From NCBI GenBank assembly GCA_030142905.1, contig JASJOG010000025.1, positions 248,001 to 312,000 of the forward strand: DNA of 64,000 nt, given 5' to 3'. The notes beneath the pieces are model-generated. The model was not told the DNA's origin. It ran no database searches and saw only the letters and a list, made by a program, of their open reading frames with translations. The DNA comes from Heliopora coerulea (Eukaryota > Cnidaria > Anthozoa > Scleralcyonacea > Helioporidae). The stretch's first letter is position 1. Each line of letters starts with the position of its first letter. Position numbers and translations under genes: made by a program. Shown one piece after another: positions 1 through 11,001 of this stretch.

Positions 1-297
1 GATGACTCTTCAATTATTATTGAGGTCTGGGAAAAGGTCAAGGTTTGATTACCACAATGCGGAATTTTCCGCGTCAAAAAAGTTTTCTTTTTGCTTCACG
101 AGCTTTAAAGTGGATCTAATTAGAAAAAACATAGAGAAAATTTGGTTCGCGCGGAAAATACCAGATGGAAATCAGGCTTAATGAATGCAAATTATTGATT
201 AGTGGTTTGCTATCCTAACTTCCACTTGCAAAAAGAATGGAGGAGAAACCGGCAGTGGACCCAGAGAGATGGTTTTGCATAAAATCTGAAATTAATA

Positions 298-759
298 TAC
301 CGTAAAGATTCGAATAAACGCCCTGGACACTTACATAATTTGGCATCCTTGCAGGTTGGCGCTTATTCGAAGGTGGGCGCTTTTTCGGAAGTGGGTGCTT
401 CTTCGAATTTGCATCATTTTCCATTGATGAGGACACTTTGGGTTTGGAGGATCACAAAACAGAAAAGATGGGGAGTTTATTTCATTTTAACATAACAAAA
501 CAGAATGGCTGAGTCGTTGCCAAGCAGTTTAAAGAGGATCGAGATGCTGCAATTGAAAGAACTTTGTGCGTACATGGACGTATCAGGACAAACATCAATC
601 TTCTTGTGGAACAGTAAGGAAAACTAAAGCAAGATTTGACAGAAGCTCAAATTCAGTCTTACCACAGGTGTGGGCAAGCTACATCTAGCTAAAAAGTACC
701 AAAAAATATTGGGGTGGGCGTTTATTCGAAGGTGAGCGCTTATTCGAATTTTTACGGTA
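298..759. mobile_element. Non-autonomous DNA element with TACCGTAAA terminal inverted repeats
   Basis: The left end reads TACCGTAAAGATTCGAATAA and the right end is its near-perfect reverse complement. The outermost TA on each side would fit a TA target duplication, as in Tc1/mariner-type elements, but the superfamily is not proven. Just inside the ends lie short direct repeats of the type GCGCTTATTCGAAGGTGGGCGC, twice on the left (about 358-410) and twice on the right (about 710-750). The interior has no intact transposase. A 73-codon minus-strand reading frame (436-215) only reads through the subterminal repeats. It lies in the downstream part of the LRR gene on the minus strand, so it is probably intronic. 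Confidence 0.6.
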
Positions 760-1172
760 AATAGCTAGCTAATGTTTTTATCCGCAAGAGATGAACGAAA
801 CAATACATTGTACAGAAATAAATAATTAGTTTAAGTTTTAAAAAAGAAACATTGGGAGTCCAAATGAAGTAAAAGTGAAGGAAGTAGAAGTGAAGAGTTC
901 AGTTGACCAGGAAGTGTTTACTGCGTTTGCTTATGTTGCTGGTGAAAACCATCCTTAATGTTTTCATCAGGAATTTTACCCAGAAAAAGGAGCTCGTTGA
1001 ATAAGGTCGCCAATTAAATTTAATCATGATTATTGCTCAATTTTAGCCAATGGGGACTAGCGTCTAAGAATTCAACTATGCTTTTATCACTCGATGGGTG
1101 ATTAAAAGTTGATTAAGTGTATTATATAAATCCGGGCTACGGACAGTAACTTGTAGGGGATTACACACTTAC

Positions 1173-1241
1173 AATTCTCTCAGATTCTCCATAGTAACGT
1201 TAGGTTCTGGCAGGAATCCGAGTTGATTGTCGCTCAAATCC
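1173..1241 (-). CDS. LRR protein gene, internal 69-bp exon encoding one leucine-rich repeat
   Basis: On the minus strand this 69-bp block sits between an acceptor (TCAATTGACAG) and a consensus donor (GTAAGTG). Read as a phase-2 exon (one leading base, two trailing) it is open and encodes DLSDNQLGFLPEPNVTMENL followed by REL. This matches the LxLxxNxLxxLP...NLxxL consensus of an extracellular LRR. The trailing two bases make Leu with a G or A starting the next exon, as in the other LRR exons of this gene. It is the last exon visible in the window; further LRRs, the C-terminal cap and any membrane part should lie left of position 1. Linking it to the exons at 12.8 and 14.1 kb is inferred from strand, phase and exon type. 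Confidence 0.75.
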
Positions 1242-3702
1242 CTGTCAATTGAAAAATAGAATTGATACTATAAGTTACGGTAAAGCGATGCGCACAAAAT
1301 TCAAACAGTACTTCTTAAAAGAATATGAAATCGAGCCTCGATCCGGAAGCTCGAGTACATGAACATATTTAAAAAGCCAAAAAGTCTGTTTCGAGAATCT
1401 CACTTAGGGAATAGTTTTTCAAACCTAAGACATAGTGACTAGGAATAGTGTCTCCACAGGTGTAGCCATGTATCCTTATTCCGGAATACGGATAAAATAT
1501 TACAACGAATATGGAGTCCCAAGAAACAGGTGAGGTATTCTGAAACTGCATGGACTCGCTATTAAGCTTGTGAAATAAGCACTCAAGGCTTTTGCAAAGC
1601 TCCAGGAGAAGCATAATCTTTCTCTGGACAGGTGGACTATATTCTATGTCATTATAATTAGACTTTTTTGCTAAAGACTCTATCTTTCTTGTCGGATAAA
1701 AGTCTATAGAATTCAAGTTTAGTTATGTCGATCAGGCATTTTGAAATTGCTCCCTTTTTACGACTACAAGGAAGGCGCACTGCTTCAACTTTCAGTGAAG
1801 AAATCTAGTTCTTAAAGTCTTATGCTGGGAACTATATGGCATTAGCTAAAGTAATATGAAGATTAATTAACAAAATTTTCATTCGTGTTTTCTTACATTT
1901 AGACAACTGATTTCAATGGTTTACTATTGAAGTGAAAAGTATCAGGTCTTCTTCGTGTAGATAAACCTTGCCAAGGCACTTTCCTTAAATTATTCCATTC
2001 TTTAATGTAATTCCTAGAGATTCAAACACACCCCACAGCCTGATCCGGTGCATTTTGCCCAGGCTAAGTCATTGCACTTATTTTTATTGACTTTCTTAGT
2101 TTTTATTTTTCTTTTTTTTTTTTTTTAATATAATAGTGTTCGTGTTCCTTTCCCCCCAGGCAAAGCTAATCGGAAAAGAATAGCAGATTCAATATAAACC
2201 GATTAAATTTTTCGGTCCAGTCTCGTCCCCTCAGTTGCTGAAGGATAAGGGTATCAATCTGGACATGAGGGCAATTGGTAACAACGTCTGGAATCTTCTT
2301 TTCGTCTCATTTGAACACAAATATGTTGTCCAGGAACTGAGTACATCACTTATATCACCATGACCGATGAATCGACTGCAATGTTGACTAAATTACATGA
2401 GTAAACTTAAAACTCGCAAAACAACGGATGTTTGGTGTCGAATGGCTCTAATTAGTCAGCGATAGAGCTGTGAACACCGGGATTTGGATGTGCGACGTGA
2501 AATCTCCAGATTCGCACTAATATCGATAAACAATAGCAAGATGACAGCAGGGTCAACCCTTTAATAAGGTGTTAAGTTCGTAAAAGGGAGTTCTTCGGGA
2601 TTAGAGTAGACTATTTGTTGACAACATGCAGACTGAGTTATCATTAAATCATGCAACTGAACAGTTTACTACAGAAAGGAATGACGTCTTTTGACAAGAA
2701 TTTTGTTCTGGTAAACTATTTCATCGGTGGACAAATGAGCTCCAAACATGCGGTTACCGAAGTCAAAAATAAATTAAACTTCAAATACGCCACTCTTCTT
2801 TCGTCTTTATAACACTCCACGTTTTGTCAACAGTAGATACCTTCAGAGCGTTAACAGAATCCCTTTGCTTTTACCCGAAAAGGAAATCCTTTTCAATACT
2901 TCAGTGCTTGCTAATGAAAAGAAGTGACTTCAAGAGATTAAAAAAAAAGTCATGTTATCCATATATCAATACTGAGAAGACTTTCCCGAAGAGAAACCGA
3001 TATCATTGACACAAGCAATTGTAAAGTACCTGGCAAGTGAACCTGAAACTTCAGAGGACAAAACACCGCGGCGCAGAAAATCTTTAAACTATTTCCTTTC
3101 GATCTGTTTTTTCTCAACAAGGATTAGATTTCCTTCAACACCTTCAAATTACTAAAAATACTTAATTGTATGACGTCTATAACCTCAAGGTCATCCTGCG
3201 GTGTAGACGCGTACCGCTTCCGCAACCGAAAGTTTTCCAATTCCTAAGAATAGTTTTGAATGAACGCTCCTAATCACTAGCGTAGGGCTGTGTACGTGCA
3301 CAAAAGCATAATTATCGAAATAGGTGCTCACGGGTTAAAGTAACAAATGCATTAACCTTCATATTCCAAGCGAAATTTGAAGCTATCCAGAAACTATAAT
3401 TACACTTCACCTTCGCTCAGGGTCACATTCCAGACTCAAAAAAATTATTCGTGACTACAGTTAAGAAAACAGTGGAAAGCTTAAAAGGATGTTTCCGCCT
3501 TCTAAAGCCATATTGCAAGTCATAAATACACCTCCAGATACCTTTATCGATGATTTCATTAACGACAGCTTAATGAACGTCCGACCATTTGTTATAATAA
3601 TCCAACTCTTTAATAAAATTAAACTACTTTTGTGTAGATACCCGTCGAAAAGTCAAGATTTTAAACATGACTTGCTGAGTGGGTTCACGAAAACATGCTT
3701 AC

Positions 3703-3835
3703 CCCTTCGAATTTCCTTAGCATCGTGTTGAAACGACAACGAGCTGAGATTATTCGCTCTCACGAGCGACATTTTGCCTTTGGTATTCTCGGCAGAAGCC
3801 TTCAGCATCGCCCCCGTTCCTTGCGCCGATGACAT
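3703..3835 (-). other. Possible coding exon of unknown identity
   Basis: An ATG-initiated minus-strand reading frame begins MSSAQGTGAMLKASAENTKG and runs 44 codons to a good donor (GGG then GTAAGC). It is richer in GC and in G/C-ending codons than its surroundings, which is why it stands out in an intron. An in-frame TAA lies six codons upstream of the ATG, so it would have to be a first coding exon. No family is recognised and no partner exon was found. It could equally be a chance frame or part of an unrecognised repeat. Confidence 0.2.
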
Positions 3836-5867
3836 TTGAAGAATTATTTCTTAATATGTCGGTTTTAGACCAGCCCTTAGCAATCTCTCAACAACATTCC
3901 TTTGATATTCAAATATGTGCGTCAGTGGAATTCTACAGACTATTCCTGAGAGCTAAAGAACGCAATGTACCAAGGGAATGAATCCCAGCTGAAAACTAGA
4001 CAGTGCCTCCCAAGTGCATGATTGAACGAGCGCTAGAAATGTCTTCTGATTACTTCGTCTGAACATACACGATAAGAGGCGCTGACACAAATGGAACAAT
4101 TGTTCCCTAATAATGCCACACATGTAGCCTGAAATCTTGGTAGCCGATCCCAGCCGCCCAGATTCTCTCATTGAATTTCCCATTCGTTAACATGGGAAAT
4201 AGGCATCGGCATATTCGGCTATGAAAATAAATGTCGACACATTTGCGGATAGGTTTGGAACATCACTTACTATGACGCATTGAAATGTTAAGCAAAACAG
4301 ATGAAACTGGCGAATACACATTGCCTGCGTCCTTAAACATCTAAAATAAACACAATCCCATCACACCGTGATACGATGAATAGCGAGTCTTTGATTTTCA
4401 CAGTATCTTGGCAGCGCGTTCTTGTCTAGTACAAATTTGCGCTCTGGTTACCCAGGTAATCTGTAGTTTTTAATCAAACTATTGTACATATCTTCAAAGA
4501 AATTGTACGTATCTCCAAAGAAATTATACGTTTCCTTATTTTCTGGTAAATAAAAGAAGATGGAGAGTCTTTGCACGTAGTCAACTTAACGACTTGTTTT
4601 TCTTAAAAGTCCCTTTGTCAAAATGTTTTCTGAACAACTGTGAATTTTTTTCATTAGTACACTACCTTGATGCATTTTCTCAGCCGAACAGCGTGTGCTA
4701 TAAAACGCAGGATTCAGTAAATACACTCACCACCGAAAATTACTTCATCGATGATAAGTTCCTACTACATCTTCGACACAGCAACCTCCTTTTTAAGCAC
4801 CAATGCGTTAAAGTTCAAAAAATTTTACATTCCTGACATTTGCATAACCAGTTCAATTCCTGTCACACCGTTCTTCAATTTCCACTGCTCTAGCGCATGT
4901 TCTCTTTTATCGTGGTTACTGTCAGTGTGAAGCTTGTTTTTCAATTCTAAACGATCCTATCGTAATATGATTGTTCTTTCTTTTATTTCGTAATGCTTCG
5001 TGATCTTGATTTGTTTTCTGAGACGACGAGTCAGAGAGCAACGCTTAAATTATCAGACACGACTGCCAGCCCCACCGAAAATATGTAGCCAAACAAACAT
5101 TAGCCCAGGGCTTGAGCAGGAACCGGTTTCCATTTTGGTAAATCACAGGCTTTCGGTTTCCCAATAAAATATAAACATTTATTAGATCCTTGACATAAAC
5201 ATTTAAGTTTTATCGCTAAAGCCCTTTTTTGAGGCTTTACTTTACAACTGTCAAATCTTCATCGATGGTAATTTAACTACAAAGCTGAAGAATTGCATTC
5301 TTCCAGGAGACATAATGATCACCGAGCAATAATTGCAGTAAAAATTGCATGTCGGGTTGCTATCAAAACGATCAAACTGCCGATTATAAACTGCATTAGT
5401 TCAAAGCAGACTTGTCGGCGGCACGGTCAACACCAGACGAGAAGAGAACGGAATTGTTTCATACAAAGTTATTTGTTCATCGCCGCATGCACAGGGGGAT
5501 CAAACTCAAATTCTAAATCCCATGACGCATCATTGAGTCAGTTTGTACACAGTTAGACGTGCGCCCGAAGCAATGTTTTCTTGATGAGAGTTAATGATTA
5601 TTTTAGCTGCATGTTTTCTTGCAATCGATCCAGAAAAAGAAAACAAACCAGCAAAAAATATCACAAAAACCCTTATTCTCTGCTCAACAAAAGTGCAATG
5701 TGAACTGCGACCAAGTTTGTTTCTTCGCAGTCCCTTGTCTCGCTACGCCGGACAAGAGCCGTATCTACCAAAAAAACACAAGCCCGAGTTTGCTCCTGGC
5801 TAGTCCCTACCCTGATCACATTTTCAAATCCATCTCTTGTAATAAACTAGTTTAACACTGGTGGAAC

Positions 5868-5911
5868 CCAAGTTAGAGGTGCTTACACTTTTGAAATGAC
5901 TAACTTGAGTT
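5868..5911. repeat. Short imperfect hairpin
   Basis: AACCCAAGTTAG at 5868-5879 is nearly the reverse complement of CTAACTTGAGTT at 5900-5911, with a 20-base loop. No function is assigned; it may be a fragment of a foldback element. Confidence 0.3.
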
Positions 5912-6427
5912 ACCGTGAACGTGACGCAAAACCAGGTTAGTTTCTTTATATGCAAACACTTCAAGGAACATATAATAGAGCATTCAATCTTAGATTTGAG
6001 ATATCTAATTTTATGAAAAGGATAAACCTCTAACTGTTAAATGGCTGGGATGGTGTCCTAACTCTTGGCTAACTGATTCCAGTAATTTGAAGGAATCCAC
6101 CGCGCCACGATTTCGATAGCTAAAGCCTCAACTGAAGAATCCCTTGTAAACAAGCGGACTTGTAAGTTTCTGCACGCCACAAGGATTGTCGAGGAGGAAG
6201 TAAAATCCTTAGTCATGTTATTAAGATAAGAAGGGAAAAAAAAGAAAAAAAAACCTGCTGCAAAGATTCACATAGCGCTGTTAAACGTTCAATAAGACAA
6301 TTATCCTGCCATGTTTCATTTCACGAAGTAAAGCAAGCAAATGTTTAGAGCCCGGGAGAATCGGTTGATGTTGAAGGTACATAGTCAAGGTTAGGATCTT
6401 CTAGAGGAAGACTGTTGGTGACTCACT

Positions 6428-6485
6428 TGTTGACACTCTGAAGATGACTGCTGCTGAGGCCATCGAAACGCCAGTCTTTTTCAAG
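6428..6485 (+). ncRNA. Degenerate hammerhead-ribozyme-like motif in a retroelement remnant
   Basis: The conserved hammerhead core is present in order: CTGAAGA at 438-444 of this kilobase (CUGANGA), a partly paired helix II region, GAAA at 6465-6468, a 2-bp helix III (AC with GT closing loop GCCA) and a GUC at 6474-6476. Helix I is weak (TTGA at 6430-6433 with TCAA at 6481-6484, mismatches towards the core), and helix II has two internal mismatches and an apparent extra TGC. The motif is enclosed by imperfect inverted arms (about 6370-6396 and 6490-6516) that share GTTGAAGGTA and TACCTTCAAC. Hammerheads with very short helix III are known from Penelope-like retroelements and retrozymes; assignment to such an element is inference. 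Confidence 0.45.
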
Positions 6486-8360
6486 ACTACCCTAACCTGG
6501 ACGATCTACCTTCAACATGCACTTACCAAACCAATAAAGCAACCACTCATTGATTCGTCAAAAGAAACGAAGAAGAAACTGAAAAGCTAATTCATATATC
6601 GATTGATAAACTTGATGTAAGATTTTAGTATAATTTTAAAAAGGCAGATCTAGCTCATATGAATTGATTGACATAATGAAAGATTAAAACCGATTACCTA
6701 TGAGAAAGGTTTCATTGAATTTTGCGGTGTCATCATATTTATACCACAAAAACAATTCACTTTTGATTCAGTTTGATAATGCTAGAACCAAGACGTTGTT
6801 GGAGACGAATATGCTGCTTCAGTACATTCATCTTTCTTTATCTATTTGGATCGCATCTATTGCCAGAACTACTAATCAAATTCTTCTTAACAACATTACG
6901 GTTAGAGCGGGCGAAGAGTCGACCAGTCAAACAATATATTTTACAATCCATTTTGTTTCTTAGAGAAGGTCAATGTGTTGACCACAATTACATTAACCAA
7001 AGTTGAATGCTTGCTAGGTTGGCGTAATAAGCCCACGATGTTTCCCACATACTTTCGGAAGAAATCTCAGAAATTTTAGAAATTTGGAGTGGTTGTTATC
7101 TTTACAAAGTTTAAAACTTCCGATGAAGCGGTATTAAGGCTAGTAAAGTTTTTATGTTCAATCCTTATCTACGACTATCAAGCATAATCCGACCAATCAA
7201 TTTGTTTGCCTGGAGGGCTTATCGTGCAAGGAAAACAACCCAATGTTTAATCAAGAATACTTCAGAAGTGATATCGATAACAGTACTCTCTTGCATAATC
7301 CAGTGCACTCATTACACAAAAACTGTGTTGTCGCCTGCAGCTGCGTATAAACAATTCGATTCCTTTCAAATTACTTGCGTACAACGCAGCATGGCACGAT
7401 GGGACAAATGCACAAAAAATCCGAGAAAAAACGAGGAACTCTTGAAAGTTCAGGAAATCCAAGTAAATCGGAGAATATCACACCAGTTCTAAGAAAGCGA
7501 GTTTGCCATAACTTGTAACAAAGTTATTGCGATTACAAAATAATCTTAGCGTAAATTTTAGCTTGCCCTACCAACAAAATCTTGTGCCCGCACGCCCATG
7601 TCCACATCCGACTTTTCTTCCTCTGTTTTGAGAAAGATTACTGATTATTCACTGCTACAGTAGGTCATTTGCAAAATGCCTTGTTCACCTACTAAAAGAC
7701 AAAGCCTGGTTAATAGTCTTTTGTACAAGGAAGGAGCTTTACTTGCATTTGGGCGGAAAATTATTATCACATGAATAGTTTTGAACATGGCATCGTTATC
7801 AAACACAGGAAACGGGCCATTCGGAAAGGGTTTTATTATTTTATTCTGGTTCTATTTACAGTTTGTGTCAGGGTTAGGAAACCTTGATAAACACTTCAAG
7901 CTTCATGTGACTGGTCAATTAACAGTTCGATTAATTTCCGCAGGAATAGATCGTTGTAAAGTTCCTTCCATGCAAACAAGAGGACGAGTTTTATTTATAG
8001 GTGCATGTGGCGACTTCGAACTGAATTGCCTTGGAACTAGGTTCTACGTTGAAACAATTCCGGCAAATATTCAATAATATTCAATTATTCACACCTTGAA
8101 ATTCTGTTTACTTTGTCTAATTCCCTCACAAAGATCGATATAAACAATGTAAGTTTTGGAAATAGAATGTTTTCGAAATTTTGTGTGAATGAATAAAGGC
8201 GATAAGATAAATAATGCAGCTCACGTTGATGACTTGACGTTTGATTAAAAGTAAACCAAAAACGGCAAACAAAAGAAGTAAACAGTTCATTCGAAATAGA
8301 TTACCTCGCCTTCTAGTGGTTTGACATTACGCTTTGACAAAAATAAACCATGGTACTTAC

Positions 8361-8428
8361 ACCACGGAAATCTTGAAAAACGAAAGTGTTGAGGTCGTAA
8401 AATACACAATAGAAATCATAAGGCAAAT
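8361..8428 (-). other. Candidate 68-nt exon with strong splice sites
   Basis: On the minus strand a good acceptor (TACGATTACTTTCAG) and a consensus donor (GTAAGTACC) bracket 68 bases. Two reading frames are open across it. The phase-2 frame expected for an LRR exon of this gene has a TGA at its fourth full codon, yet keeps hydrophobic residues at several LRR positions. It may be a decayed LRR exon, an exon in another phase, or a chance pair of splice-like sites. It is 1 to 4 nt off the 69/72-nt size of the real LRR exons. Confidence 0.25.
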
Positions 8429-9183
8429 CTGAAAGTAATCGTATATTTGCTAATTAGTCACAACAGAAGCGAATTACGTACCTCGAAATTTCCCACAAAA
8501 CATTTTACTGTTTGCCAGAAGTTATTTTAGTTCTACCCTAAATTATATTTAATTTTCGGAAATGTCATTTTCCTATTAACCTATTTTGAAAGATTGATTA
8601 TAAATAGCTTCTCCTTCCTTTCGAGAATAGAGGAAAACGTAAGTGTCATCGCGATGGCGATTGATCAATTCCTGCCTCCTTTCTGGCACCGGTCAAATAA
8701 TTAAGTTTGTTTTCAATCGAGAGTCACAGTTAGACAATAATTTCGCCTTAACTTTAATCGACCTTTTAGATCTTTTAAGAAAAATGTCATGATATTCATC
8801 CATTCAGGGGGGATCAAGAGTGGCCATGTTATATACATACATACATATATATGTAACATTTAAAAACCAAGCTGGAGTGCTTTAACGGGATTTAAAACAA
8901 GAGGCGATAGCCGAGTGTTTTGGATCCGATAAAGCACGAACTGTAGTTTTTTATATGTCTTCTAAAATGAATCTCCTAATACGTTATTTCGCGAAGGAAG
9001 TTTGGAAACTTATCTTTTGTAAGCCGAAAAAAATGAACTTCTTCTTCACATATAAAGGCACATGTGTTTAGGTTAATCTCTGGTGGTAAATTATAGTCCA
9101 AAAATGCCATGGAACGATATCTGAGAGTTTGCGGACGTCTCACTAAATTTCAATGCCCCTAAAATACCGTCACCAAATTATGA

Positions 9184-9302
9184 TTAGCATCATTATATTC
9201 ATTATTATTATCATTATTATCTTAACTATGCAATTATTTTTATTATTTTTATTACTATGCAATTATTATCATCATCATTATTATTATTATTATTATTATT
9301 AA
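9184..9302. repeat. ATT/ATC-type microsatellite
   Basis: Imperfect ATT trinucleotide runs with interspersed ATC units. Another short run follows at about 9380-9425. Low-complexity DNA within the presumed intron. Confidence 0.8.
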
Positions 9303-9599
9303 TCAGCAGTTAACCTGTATAAATGTTCATGTAAAGCTGTATAAAACATGGTGTTGAATTAATTAAAGGTCTTGTTACAATTATTTTTATAATTATTATA
9401 ATTATTATAATCATCATTATTATTACAACTCGCACACTACCAAACTAAGGACAGTGAAAGGGGCCCCAACCTGCTACGGGTCTCCAGAATCCCTCCACGT
9501 AAGTCCGCAACAGACATAGCACATTTCAGGGAACTTGTGGAGAAATGCAATTTTACCTTAAAATGGATTTTAAAAAATTATTGTTATTATTATTTGATG

Positions 9600-9948
9600 T
9601 CTCAGAGGCTTTTTCTGGAATCGATTTCGATCGTTAGTCGGGTCTCATTCCAGGACCTTAGATATCAAGAACCTTTCTCAAAATTGTAGCCGTCCCAAGA
9701 AGTTGTGACTACTGTCACGTTCTAATTCTATTTGGAATTCCTATCTCCTTGTGTCTGTTCAAGTTCTTCATTACCACACCCAGGGCTTCCACGTCCACCG
9801 GTACCACTTTTGCCTTTAGTCTCCACAGTTTAGTTATTTCTCTTGCAAGATTATTATTATTATTGTTATTATTATTATTATTATTATCATTATTATTATT
9901 GCAATAAAGTAACCTGTCACATTGACTATAAGCAGGCCATTCCTTCAC
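9600..9948 (-). pseudogene. Retroelement C-terminal fragment with embedded microsatellite
   Basis: The minus-strand frame reads LAREITKLWRLKAKVVPVDV then EALGV, and further downstream in the same frame, after a stop, LLGTATILRKVLDI. The series 'E-I-x-x-L-W...K-V-x-P-V...A-L-G...L-L-G-T-A-x-I-L-R-K-V-L' is a C-terminal motif I associate with non-LTR reverse-transcriptase polyproteins in invertebrate and fish genomes. The frame is interrupted by stops and an ATT microsatellite (about 9851-9902) translated as poly-Asn. It is clearly non-functional. The exact LINE clade is not determined. Confidence 0.5.
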
Positions 9949-10058
9949 CCTTAGGCAGTTATTATTTTCTCAATTCTCACAGCTTGACGTTCCGCTGGTG
10001 ATCCTCAATGTCAGCCATCTACAGCCAGTAGTCTAGGGTGACATTGGTCCATTCAACT

Positions 10059-10207
10059 TTATTATTATTATTATTATTATTATCACTATTATTATCATTA
10101 TTATTATCATTATTATTATCATTATTATTATCATTATTATCCAATATAGCAGCACACTTTCCAAAGGAAGTGGCGAGGGGTCATTATCATTATTATTATT
10201 ATTATTC
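10059..10207. repeat. TTA/TCA-type trinucleotide microsatellite, two blocks
   Basis: Long TTATTA run with a regular TCA interruption about every 12 bases at 10059-10140, and a second shorter block at 10182-10206. The open frames here (poly-Leu) are artefacts of the repeat. Confidence 0.85.
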
Positions 10208-10928
10208 AACGAGAACTCAGTTGCAAGATGTTTCCTTTGATTTCGATTGATGCTAGTATGCTAGGCTTCAGCGGTAAAGAGGATACTAAGACAGTTCAAT
10301 CAAGCTCAACAAGCGCTGTATTCGAAGCCTCAGAACTCATGATTAAAAAATTCCGCTGTTCACCTTTAATAAAATCATTCAGACCTAGAGCACTCGACGG
10401 CTGTTAGAATCATAAACCCCGACACTGGGTGAATAGCAGAAGCAGGAAACTGAAAACTGGAGAAACGAGTGGCTCCGATGAGTCGATGAGCTCGTAATTT
10501 ACTTCCCTTGATTTGTAAAATGGAGGTATTACCCCAGAGAACCCCCCACTGATGAGATTTTAGTGACGTTTGTGGATAATCATATTTAAAATATTTCAAC
10601 CTACTATGTTGCAGGAAATTAGTATAGAATAACAATTAGAAGTAGAATTTGGCACTTTTGTGTGAAACATGCCAAGTATATACCAGCTAATTTTGCTGTG
10701 CTTGAGTTTATCAGCCTTCCTAGTCTATTGAATGAATCTAAATGTAAGCAACTACTTCGGAGCTTTTTAAAACTTATGTTTTCTGAGATTAGATTGTGTC
10801 TTTTCAAGGAAGTAATACTGCTTCAACTACAATTGTTGTATTGGTTCCTCGAGAATTGTTATTCTTGATTGAGAAAGATGACAGAAACGTAACTAAACCG
10901 TTGGTAACACACCTACTTCTAGTAGACA

Positions 10929-11001
10929 AGCTTAAGTCGTTTCAATGCAGCAGCGTTTGAAAAGATTACTGGAGTTTTAATATCTGTTAACCATAATGCT
11001 T
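10929..11001 (-). pseudogene. Fossil LRR exon (73 bp, donor lost)
   Basis: Behind an acceptor-like tract (ACTTTTTTGACTGTAG) the minus strand reads ALWLTDIKTPVIFSNAAALK then RLKL, which fits an LRR with the consensus Asn position missing. From the Ala codon to the two trailing bases it is exactly the 72-nt phase-2 exon size if one leading base is counted, but the acceptor leaves two, a +1 insertion. At the other end the expected GTAAG donor is replaced by TGTCTAC, and a stop follows. The position between two real LRR exons on the same strand supports a decayed exon of the same gene, but it is only one weakly conserved repeat. Confidence 0.35.

Larger units (their letters stand above)
1242..8360 (-). 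other. Presumed long intron sequence of the LRR gene
   Basis: No further convincing LRR exon was found by eye between the exons at 1.2 kb and 12.8 kb, although short exons could be missed. Minus-strand reading frames such as 1716-1369 (115 codons) show no recognisable family and no splice context. Apart from the features listed separately, this is AT-rich unique-looking DNA with short homopolymer tracts (for example T-rich at about 2110-2127). Confidence 0.4.

Noticed and set aside
1369..1716. 115-codon minus-strand frame upstream of the 69-bp LRR exon
   Set aside because: No recognisable domain, no splice sites, and it does not fit the LRR exon pattern.
10038..10250. Poly-leucine open frame on the plus strand
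   Set aside because: It is a by-product of the TTA microsatellite, with no other coding signal.
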